DNA of 45,739 nucleotides from Acidimicrobiales bacterium. GTDB taxonomy: Bacteria; Actinomycetota; Acidimicrobiia; Acidimicrobiales; UBA8190. The position numbers and the translations under genes were made by a program. Positions 19,454 through 27,226 of this stretch are shown one piece after another; the stretch's first letter is position 1; every line of letters starts with the position of its first letter. The stretch lies in contig JADGOL010000055.1 in assembly GCA_017882995.1 (NCBI GenBank), positions 1-45,739 of the forward strand. Direction: 5' to 3'. The notes below the pieces were generated by a model, which saw nothing but the letters and a program-made list of their open reading frames with translations, made no database searches and had not been told where the DNA came from.

Positions 19454-19882
19454 GTGAAGGTCACGATGCTCTTGTGTGACGCTGCGCAGGTCGCCGACGG
19501 GAAGCTCTTCGTGCTGGGCGGAGGTTGGTCGCTGACGGGACCCGACCCCATGCCCTCGGGCATCGCACTGAAGATCGACGTGGGCTGGCACGAGGCCGAT
19601 CAGGTGCACCATTGGGAGCTCTACCTCGAAGACGCCGACGGCCGGCCGGTGATGGTGGACACGCCCGACGGGACCCACCCGGTCGAGGTGCGCGGCGAGT
19701 TCAACGTCGTGCGTCCCACCACCGTCCCCCTGGGGACACCCATCGATGTGGCGTTGGCGGTCAACCTGGGCCCCCTACCCCTCGAGCCCGGCAACCGCTA
19801 CACGTGGCGCCTCTCGATCGGCGGCGAGTCCGAGGCGGACTGGGCACTGGGGTTCACCACGCGTCCGCGGGTGGTGCCATGA
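19454..19882 (+). CDS. DUF6941-like protein
   Basis: MKVTMLLCDAAQVADGKLFVLGGGWSLTGP, a conserved actinobacterial small protein pattern. Confidence 0.7.
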   Translation: MKVTMLLCDAAQVADGKLFVLGGGWSLTGPDPMPSGIALKIDVGWHEADQVHHWELYLEDADGRPVMVDTPDGTHPVEVRGEFNVVRPTTVPLGTPIDVALAVNLGPLPLEPGNRYTWRLSIGGESEADWALGFTTRPRVVP

Positions 19883-20391
19883 CCACCTACGACCGACCCT
19901 TCGGGCGGTACTTCGAGGACTTCGAGCCCGGAGACGTCTACCGCCACTGGCCGGGCAAGACCGTCACGGAGTACGACGACCACCTCTTCTGCATGATCAC
20001 CATGAACCATCACCCGCTGCACACCAACGAGTGGTTCGCCCAACACGAGACGGTGCACGGCAAGAACGTGGTGGTCGGCAATCTCGTGTACTCGCTCGTG
20101 TTGGGGATGAGTGTGCCCGACGTGAGCGGATCGTGCATCGCCAACCTCGAGGTCGAGTCGCTCGTGCACCGGAACCCGACCTTTCACGGCGACACCATCT
20201 ATGCCGAGACGCGCGTCATCGAAAAGGTGGAGTCGTCGTCCAAGCCCGACCGGGGCATCGTCACGGTGGAGTCCAAGGGCTTCAACCAGCGCGGCGAGGA
20301 GATCTGCTTCTTCCGCCGGAAGTTGATGGTGTGGAAGCGCGAGTCTGCGCCGGCACGCCGCCGTCCCTACGGGGACGACGTCTGGGATTGA
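19879..20391 (+). CDS. MaoC family dehydratase, mesaconyl-CoA hydratase-like
   Basis: GDVYRHWPGKTVTEYDDHLFCMITMNHHPLHTN, hot-dog fold; ORF track frame opens upstream but true start is ATG 19879. Confidence 0.85.
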   Translation: MTTYDRPFGRYFEDFEPGDVYRHWPGKTVTEYDDHLFCMITMNHHPLHTNEWFAQHETVHGKNVVVGNLVYSLVLGMSVPDVSGSCIANLEVESLVHRNPTFHGDTIYAETRVIEKVESSSKPDRGIVTVESKGFNQRGEEICFFRRKLMVWKRESAPARRRPYGDDVWD

Positions 20392-21269
20392 ACACCGCAC
20401 CCCGAGGCCCGGAGCTGCGGCGCATCCGCCGCGCCGTCCTCGGCGTGGGCCGGTCCGGGCTGCGCCCGTTCCCGTGGCGAGAGACCCGTGATCCCTGGGC
20501 GGTGCTCGTCAGCGAGGTGATGCTCCAGCAGACCCAGGCCCCGCGCGTCGTGGGCCCGTACGTCGGCTTCCTCGCTCGGTTTCCGACCGTGTCGGCCTGC
20601 GCCGATGCCGGGCTCGGCCCGGTGCTCGAGGCGTGGGCGGGGCTCGGCTACAACCGTCGTGCCCGTGCTCTTCACCGGGCCGCTCGAGCCATCGTCGACC
20701 TCCACGACGGGGTCGTTCCCGCTGACCTTCGGGCCCTGCAAGCGTTGCCGGGCGTCGGGGCCTACACCGCCAGGGCAGTCCTCGTGTTCGCCTACGAGCA
20801 CCACCAGGCGGTGGTGGACGTCAACGTGGCGAGGGTGTTGACGCGGGCGATGGCCGGGGTGCCGCTCGCCCCGGGCGCGGTCCAGACATTGGCGGACTCG
20901 CTGGTGCCGCGAGGGGGAGCGTGGCACTGGAACCAGGCGCTCATGGACATCGGGGCCGTCGTGTGCACCGCCCGCGTCCCGGCGTGCGGTCGATGTCCGC
21001 TGGCGCGGGGCTGCGTCTGGTTCAATGCCACCGACACCACGCCCGACCCCGCACCCGCCGCGTCGCGCCAGACCCGCTTCGAGGGCTCTGACCGCCAGGG
21101 GCGGGGACGCCTGGTCGACGCGCTGCGATCAGGCCCGGTCCCCCCGAGCCGGCTGCGCGCCGTCTGCGGCTGGCCCGAAGACCCCCAACGCGCCCGACGC
21201 GTCGCGGACGGTCTCGTCGCCGACGGACTGGCTCGACGGGCGCCGGGGAACGTCTTGGTCCTCCCGTGA
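20388..21269 (+). CDS. mutY: A/G-specific adenine glycosylase (short, no NUDIX-like C-terminus)
   Basis: PFPWRETRDPWAVLVSEVMLQQTQAPRVV, LPGVGAYTARAVL, C-X6-C-X2-C-X5-C Fe-S motif; TTG start overlapping upstream TGA. Confidence 0.87.
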   Translation: MNTAPRGPELRRIRRAVLGVGRSGLRPFPWRETRDPWAVLVSEVMLQQTQAPRVVGPYVGFLARFPTVSACADAGLGPVLEAWAGLGYNRRARALHRAARAIVDLHDGVVPADLRALQALPGVGAYTARAVLVFAYEHHQAVVDVNVARVLTRAMAGVPLAPGAVQTLADSLVPRGGAWHWNQALMDIGAVVCTARVPACGRCPLARGCVWFNATDTTPDPAPAASRQTRFEGSDRQGRGRLVDALRSGPVPPSRLRAVCGWPEDPQRARRVADGLVADGLARRAPGNVLVLP

Positions 21270-21270
21270 C

Positions 21271-22140
21271 TCAGTCTTCGAGAAAGCGCGTGACATGCGC
21301 ACCGACGACATCGGGTTGTTCGAGGTGAAGGAAATGTCCGGCGTGCTCGACGGTCACCCATTCCGAACCCTCTGACAGCACCGACCCCACATCGCCGATG
21401 GCATCAAGGCCCATGCACCCGTCGTCGGCGCCGTGCAGGTACATCGTGGGTTGACCTGGAGTGGACGCCGAGGCCACCTGAGCCTCCTCATACGCGGGGC
21501 TGTGCAGGGCCGGGTTGAACAAGGCCCGGTAGTACCCGATGGCGGCGGAGAGGTTGGCCGGATCCGCCAGGGACTCCTTCACCTTGGCGAGGTCCCAAGA
21601 GCCGTCGTAGCCCGGTGACCAGTCCGCCCAGAGGTTGTCGAGGAACTCGTGACCCGGCGTGCTCAGTGCCATCTCGGCGACGGGCGTCTGGAACACGAAG
21701 ATGTAGAAGCTGCGCTTCATCTGTCTGTAGGTGAGAAACGACGGCAGGGACGCGGCCAGGGGCGGGACGGCCATGGTGACGACGCGCCGCCACCGGTCCG
21801 GATGCAGTGTCGCTGCTCCGTAGCTGGCGTAGGCACCCCAATCGTGGCCCACCAGCACGGCCCGGTCGTCTCCCCCGAGGGCGTCGTGGATCCCCGACGC
21901 GTCGGCGGCGAGGGCGCCCACCTGATAGGTCCCGTCCTCGGGTATCCCCGTGGGCGCGATCCCCCTCATCCATGGCGCCACGACGTGGTACCCGGCCTCG
22001 GCCAGCCTGGGCATGAGGTGGCGCCACGAGTAGGCGGTGTCGGGGAATCCGTGCAGACACAGCGCCAAGGGGCCCCGGGGCGAGCCCGACTCAAGGTATG
22101 AGAACTCGATGCCGTTGACATGTACTGCGCTCTGCTGCAT
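21271..22140 (-). CDS. alpha/beta hydrolase
   Basis: LALCLHGFPDTAYSWRHLMP, VLVGHDWGAYASYG; ATG 22140 with TACTCT box 6 nt upstream. Confidence 0.88.
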   Translation of the reverse strand: MQQSAVHVNGIEFSYLESGSPRGPLALCLHGFPDTAYSWRHLMPRLAEAGYHVVAPWMRGIAPTGIPEDGTYQVGALAADASGIHDALGGDDRAVLVGHDWGAYASYGAATLHPDRWRRVVTMAVPPLAASLPSFLTYRQMKRSFYIFVFQTPVAEMALSTPGHEFLDNLWADWSPGYDGSWDLAKVKESLADPANLSAAIGYYRALFNPALHSPAYEEAQVASASTPGQPTMYLHGADDGCMGLDAIGDVGSVLSEGSEWVTVEHAGHFLHLEQPDVVGAHVTRFLED

Positions 22141-22259
22141 CGACGCAGAGTAGTGTCGCCCCCGCAGGGCCCTCCTCGGCTCCAAGCCGACCGGAGCCAC
22201 GTCGGCGGCGAGATCCACCGGTGCCGGTGGAGGGAGTCTGAGGGGGAGGGGGTCGTCCG

Positions 22260-23111
22260 CTGCGAGTCACATTCTTCGGCGTGAGGGGCTCGTGTCCGTG
22301 TTCGGGCGAGCAGTACGTCCGTTACGGCGGCAACACCGCGTGTGTGGCCGTCGAGATCGGAGACGAGCCACCCATCATCCTCGACCTGGGGACGGGACTG
22401 CGCCCGCTCGGCCACGCCCTCGAGGACCGGTACGGCCTCGGCCATCCGGTCGAGGTCACCGCCTTCCTCACGCATCTCCATTGGGACCACATCATCGGCC
22501 TTCCGTTCTGCACGCCGATGCTGCGCGAAGGCGGCCGGATGGACGTGTTCGGCCCACCCCAGGACGGTGGTTCGCTCCACGACATCATCGACCGGGTGGT
22601 CAAACCCCCGTTCTTCCCCGTCCAGGTGAAAGAGCTTCAGGGCAAGATCGAGTTCTACGAGGTGACCGACGACGTCATCCCGGTCGGGTCGGCGAAGGTC
22701 CTGGTGCGCCAAGTACCCCATGTCGGGACCACGCTCGGGTTCCGCATCGAGGCCGGAGACGCTGCGGTGGCCTTTGTGAGCGATCACCAGGCTCCCGACG
22801 ACCGCTCCCAAGTCGACGCCGCGGTGCTCGAGCTGTGCGATGGAGCCGATCTGGTCATCCACGACGCCCAGTACACCGAGGAGGAGTACCGGGCCAAGGC
22901 CACGTGGGGCCACTCCACGGTGGGCTACGCCGCGCACGTCGCCGCCGAGGCCGGAGCCCGTCAATTGGCGTTGTTCCACCACGATCCTCGTCACACCGAC
23001 GACGACATCGACCGACTGCTCGCCGAGGCTCAGGCGACCGACGACGCCCGCCGTCTCGACGGCGTGCTCGCCGCCAGGGAAGGATTGACGATCGACCTCG
23101 GCCGCTCCTGA
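22260..23111 (+). CDS. MBL-fold metallo-hydrolase
   Basis: THLHWDHIIGLPFCTP; in-frame upstream residues LRVTFFGVRGSCPCSG extend the tracked ORF (22281) to 22260; start codon uncertain. Confidence 0.83.
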   Translation: MRVTFFGVRGSCPCSGEQYVRYGGNTACVAVEIGDEPPIILDLGTGLRPLGHALEDRYGLGHPVEVTAFLTHLHWDHIIGLPFCTPMLREGGRMDVFGPPQDGGSLHDIIDRVVKPPFFPVQVKELQGKIEFYEVTDDVIPVGSAKVLVRQVPHVGTTLGFRIEAGDAAVAFVSDHQAPDDRSQVDAAVLELCDGADLVIHDAQYTEEEYRAKATWGHSTVGYAAHVAAEAGARQLALFHHDPRHTDDDIDRLLAEAQATDDARRLDGVLAAREGLTIDLGRS

Positions 23112-23166
23112 CCACCTCAGGCCGCCACCCGGGGAAGACGAGGCCCGAGGACGACGAGGGGACGTG

Positions 23167-23658
23167 ATGGCTGAGGTGACAGGGACGCCGTTCGATTCGG
23201 CGCGCTTTCGAGAGGTGCTCGGGCATTTCGCCACCGGCGTCACGATCGTCACGGCGATGGAGGGTGACGAGCCCGTCGGTTTCACCTGCCAGGCCTTCTC
23301 GTCGTTGTCGCTCGACCCCCCGCTGGTGGCGCTCGCTCCGGGGAAGAACTCCACGAGCTGGCCACGAATCGCCGCCGCCGGGTCGTTCTGCGTCAACATC
23401 CTGTCCGAGGACCAGGAGGCGCTCAGCCGTGACTTCGCTGTTTCGGGTGGCGACAAGTTCACCGGGGTGGGATGGCACCCGGCCGCGAACGGCGCCCCCG
23501 TGCTCGACGGCGCCCTGGCCTGGGTGGAGTGCGAGTTCGAACTGGCCCACGACGCCGGCGACCACGAGCTCGTCATCGGTCGGGTCAGGGAGATGGGCGT
23601 GAGCCGGGGTCGGCCCCTCGTCTACTACCGGGGCGGCTTCGGGCGTTTCGAGCCCTAG
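23167..23658 (+). CDS. flavin reductase family protein
   Basis: FREVLGHFATGVTIVTAMEGDEPVGFTCQAFSSLSLDPPLV. Confidence 0.93.
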   Translation: MAEVTGTPFDSARFREVLGHFATGVTIVTAMEGDEPVGFTCQAFSSLSLDPPLVALAPGKNSTSWPRIAAAGSFCVNILSEDQEALSRDFAVSGGDKFTGVGWHPAANGAPVLDGALAWVECEFELAHDAGDHELVIGRVREMGVSRGRPLVYYRGGFGRFEP

Positions 23659-23721
23659 CCTCGGCGGGGCTCGTTCCCATCCACGTCGATCCGATCGGGG
23701 CGCGGCGATTAGCCTCGCCGG

Positions 23722-24273
23722 ATGCCCAGCATCAACCCTTCTGACGCAATTGTCGACGTGGTCACCGTTGAGGCCGACGTCCATGGCGACGAGCGAGGCC
23801 GGTTCGTCGAGACCTACCGCCGGTCGTGGTTCCCTCTCGGTCGCGAGATGGTCCAGGGGAACCGATCCGAGAAGCAGGCCGGCGCCGTCGTCGGCCTGCA
23901 CTACCACCTCCACCAGGCGGACTACTGGTACGTGCTGCGTGGGACCGCTCGGGTCGTCCTGCACGACCTCCGTGTCGGGTCCCCGACCGAAGGGGTCACG
24001 CTGGCACTCGACCTCGACGGAGATCGTGACAACGGCGTGTTCATCCCCCCCGGTGTCGCCCACGGGTTCGCGTCGCTCACCGACGTGCTTCTGTGGTACC
24101 TGGTCGACAACTACTACAACCCCAATGACGAGCTGGGGGTGGCCTGGGACGATCCCGAGATCGCGGCTCGATGGGGAATCGAGACGCCGGTGCTCTCGGC
24201 GCGCGATCAATCCAATCCCCGTCGGGCCGAGCTCGACTCTTCGGTGCGGCCTCGGTACGGCCTCCGCACGTAG
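23722..24273 (+). CDS. dTDP-4-dehydrorhamnose 3,5-epimerase-like protein
   Basis: DERGRFVETYRRSW, GLHYHLHQADYWYVLRG, FIPPGVAHGFASLTD. Confidence 0.88.
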   Translation: MPSINPSDAIVDVVTVEADVHGDERGRFVETYRRSWFPLGREMVQGNRSEKQAGAVVGLHYHLHQADYWYVLRGTARVVLHDLRVGSPTEGVTLALDLDGDRDNGVFIPPGVAHGFASLTDVLLWYLVDNYYNPNDELGVAWDDPEIAARWGIETPVLSARDQSNPRRAELDSSVRPRYGLRT

Positions 24274-24318
24274 AGAGGAACGGGACCGGTGACCGGCGCC
24301 TGCAACCCGAGCCGTCCT

Positions 24319-24333
24319 GCGTCACCGTGACGC
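24319..24333. promoter_or_regulatory. perfect palindrome GCGTCAC-C-GTGACGC upstream of XRE gene
   Basis: 7-bp arms with 1-nt centre; flanked by direct repeats TGACCGGC at 24290-24297 and 24336-24343. Confidence 0.5.
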
Positions 24334-24379
24334 GCTGACCGGCTGGACTCAGGCGCCGGGAACCGGCACGCTGGCTGGC

Positions 24380-24802
24380 GTGGACGAGTCGCAGCAGTGG
24401 GTGGAGTTCGGACGCTGGCTCGTCGAGCAGCGCGAGGAGCGCGGACTTCGCCGGCGCGACGCCGCCCGACGAGCCAAGGTCTCCGAGAGCTTGTGGCGCG
24501 ATCTCGAGACCGGCCGCAAGGAGGCCATCGGCGCAATCCGTCTCCTTCCCAATCCGAGCGCGGAAGTCCTCGAGCGGGTGGCCGGTGCGCTGGAGCTCCC
24601 CTTGGAGGACGTCCTGGCCCGGATCGGCCGCCCGACCCGTCCGGCCCGGCCGTCGGCCGGCCCGTCCTCCCACGCTTCTCGGAACGAAGACGACGGCTCA
24701 CTCCTGGCGGTGAAGCTGCGACGGCTCTCCGACCGCGACCGTGCGCTCGTCGAGCGCGTCGTCGACGCCATGCTCGAGCTCGAGCACGATCACCGCGGCT
24801 GA
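24380..24802 (+). CDS. XRE family helix-turn-helix transcriptional regulator
   Basis: GRWLVEQREERGLRRRDAARRAKVSESLWRDLETGRKEA. Confidence 0.85.
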   Translation: MDESQQWVEFGRWLVEQREERGLRRRDAARRAKVSESLWRDLETGRKEAIGAIRLLPNPSAEVLERVAGALELPLEDVLARIGRPTRPARPSAGPSSHASRNEDDGSLLAVKLRRLSDRDRALVERVVDAMLELEHDHRG

Positions 24803-24811
24803 GCGCCCCCG

Positions 24812-26062
24812 ATGCGCTTCGGTATTTTCTACGAGTTCCAATTGCCCCGTCCGTGGGGGCACGACGACGAGCACCGCCTCCTCAAAGAGGCCCTCGAACA
24901 GGTCGAGCTGGCTGATCGACTGGGCTTCGATTACGTCTGGGAAGTCGAACACCATTTCCTCGAGGAGTACTCCCACTCCTCGGCACCCGAGGTCTTCTTG
25001 GCTGCCGCCAGCCAGCGCACCAGTCGCATCCGGCTCGGGCACGGCATCGTGCAGATGCCCATGGGGTTCAACCACCCCGCCCGGGTGGCCGAACGGGTCG
25101 CCACCCTCGACCTCGTGTCCGATGGGCGCGTGGAATTCGGCACCGGGGAGTCGAGCTCGGAGGCAGAACTGGGTGGGTACGGTGTCGAGCGGGCCACCAA
25201 GCGCGAACAGTGGCGCGAAGCCATCGACGTCGTCACGCGGCTTATGGTCGAAGAACCATTTGCCGGGTACGACGGTCGGTTCGTGCACATGCCGCCGAGG
25301 AACTTGGTGCCCAAGCCTCTGCAACGGCCCCATCCTCCGCTGTGGGTGGCGTGCAGCCGCCGCGACACGATCCATCTGGCGGCCACCTTGGGGATCGGGG
25401 CGTTGACGTTTTCGTTCGTCGAGGCCGCCGAGGCCAGGTCCTGGGTCGAGGACTACTACACGACGATCGCGTCTCAGGAATGCATTCCCGCCGGGTTCGC
25501 GGTGAACCCCAACCTGGCATGCGTCCTTCCGCTCATGTGTCACGCCGATGAGTCAACCGCCATCGACCGAGGTCTCGACGGCAGTCACTTCTTCGGGTAC
25601 TCACTCGGGCACTACTACGTGTTCGGCATGCACAAGCCCGGTGTGACCGACGTGTGGCAGGAGTTCCTGGAGAACCGAGATCGGTTCGGCTTCAGTCGTG
25701 CCGTCGCGGCCCAGACCGGCCAGCAATTGGGCGCCCAGCTCATGGAGCAAGGCCTCGGGTCATTGCGCGGAGCGGTGGGGACTCCGTCACAGATCACGGC
25801 TCTGGTGCGTCAGTACGAAGCCGTCGGTGTCGATCAGTTGATCTTCGTCAGCCAGGCGGGGCGGAACCGTCACGAGCACATCTGCGAGTCGCTCGAATTG
25901 TTCGCTTCTGAAGTCATGCCCGAGTTCCGCGCACGCGCCGAGGAGATCGAGGCGCGCAAGCTCGAGCGGCTGGCACCGTCGATCGAAGCGGCGCTCTCCC
26001 GACGCGATCCGCCGCGCCCGGCACCGGCGGATTATGCCTTCCCCGCCATGCCCCAATTCTGA
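24812..26062 (+). CDS. LLM class flavin-dependent oxidoreductase
   Basis: MRFGIFYEFQLPRP, EVEHHFLEEYSHSSAPEVFLAAASQRTSRIRLGHGI. Confidence 0.92.
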   Translation: MRFGIFYEFQLPRPWGHDDEHRLLKEALEQVELADRLGFDYVWEVEHHFLEEYSHSSAPEVFLAAASQRTSRIRLGHGIVQMPMGFNHPARVAERVATLDLVSDGRVEFGTGESSSEAELGGYGVERATKREQWREAIDVVTRLMVEEPFAGYDGRFVHMPPRNLVPKPLQRPHPPLWVACSRRDTIHLAATLGIGALTFSFVEAAEARSWVEDYYTTIASQECIPAGFAVNPNLACVLPLMCHADESTAIDRGLDGSHFFGYSLGHYYVFGMHKPGVTDVWQEFLENRDRFGFSRAVAAQTGQQLGAQLMEQGLGSLRGAVGTPSQITALVRQYEAVGVDQLIFVSQAGRNRHEHICESLELFASEVMPEFRARAEEIEARKLERLAPSIEAALSRRDPPRPAPADYAFPAMPQF

Positions 26063-26214
26063 GCGCCCGGGCCGTGGCGTCGGGTTCCACACCGGCAGTG
26101 CCGTCAAGACGGCCGGGCTGGACAACGGTTCGCTGAGGGCTCCCACGCTGGGAAATGGCCGGAATTGCTGCGTGGAACGCCCCGAAGTACCCAAGTGGCC
26201 CCACGTTCGGTTGA

Positions 26215-27210
26215 ATGGAGGCGATGACAGCGGTCGTGGTGCTCGGTGTGTTCGCCCTCATCGCGGCCATCGTGGCGTGGGTGACGTGGCACCGCGGAGC
26301 GGACGAGCGTCAGTCGGTCCAGCATCATCAGCACACCTTGGAAACCCTTCGACATGTGGCGGATCGCCACCAGCCATCGGCCTGGCCCGCCCCGGGACGA
26401 CGGGGATCGTCCGGAGAGAGCCGATCCTCATCGCGTCCGACGCCATCACCAAGACGCCGTTTCGCGGTACCGGCGTCGACGCGTCACGCCTCGCGCTCGG
26501 GCGCGGGTTTGCCGCCGGGGCGGGGCGCACCCACGACGCCCACCTCGGCCCGGGAATCGGCCAAGGTCGACGCGAGTCGCCGAGAGAGGGTGGCATTTGC
26601 CGACGATGTCGGTGGCGCCCCCGGCGGCGACCGGCGCGGCTCTGCGCCCGCGCCCGCTCGTGGTACGGGAGTGAGATTGCCGGGAGCGGCTGAGAAGGCC
26701 CGTCGCGACGGACGGGCCCGCGTGCGTCGAACCAGGTTCGTTGCCGCCGCGGCAGTGATCGTCGTCGTCGCCGGCATCGTCGGTGGTGCGTTGGCTCTGG
26801 GGGGATCCCATCACCCGACGCGTGCCGCGTCGCGTGGGTCCACCCATCGGTCGCGTCCTTTGACCGCCGCCCGCGGCGCGCCGTCAACCACCACCGTGGC
26901 CTCGGCTGACCTCACACCTGCAGGAGCCACGGCGTTCAGCGCGAGATACAGGGCCCCGTCGTCGACCTATACCGTCGCCATCCACGCCTCAGCGTCGTGC
27001 TGGGTGATGGCGACCGACCCTCTCACGGGCAAGGTGGTTTGGACCGGCACGATCGCGTCGGGGGCATCGCAATCGGTCCCTGTCTCGGGCAGTCTCCACG
27101 TCCAGCTCGGAGCCCCCACCGACGCCAGCGTGACGTTGGACGGTCGACCGGTGCAGCTCCCCGCCAACTTCCGCTCACCGTTCACGTTGGAATTCGCGGT
27201 CGCCTCGTAG
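26215..27210 (+). CDS. membrane protein with RodZ C-terminal (DUF4115)-like domain
   Basis: hydrophobic N-terminus and second TM (FVAAAAVIVVVAGIVGGALAL); C-terminal beta domain SCWVMATDPLTGKVVWTGTIASGASQSVPVSGSLHVQLGAPTDASVTLDGRPV. Confidence 0.65.
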   Translation: MEAMTAVVVLGVFALIAAIVAWVTWHRGADERQSVQHHQHTLETLRHVADRHQPSAWPAPGRRGSSGESRSSSRPTPSPRRRFAVPASTRHASRSGAGLPPGRGAPTTPTSARESAKVDASRRERVAFADDVGGAPGGDRRGSAPAPARGTGVRLPGAAEKARRDGRARVRRTRFVAAAAVIVVVAGIVGGALALGGSHHPTRAASRGSTHRSRPLTAARGAPSTTTVASADLTPAGATAFSARYRAPSSTYTVAIHASASCWVMATDPLTGKVVWTGTIASGASQSVPVSGSLHVQLGAPTDASVTLDGRPVQLPANFRSPFTLEFAVAS

Positions 27211-27226
27211 AGAGGGGCCCCCGCCG

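Noticed and set aside
21966-23576. 536-aa - strand ORF
   Set aside because: Spans MBL-fold and flavin reductase genes in antisense; shadow ORF.
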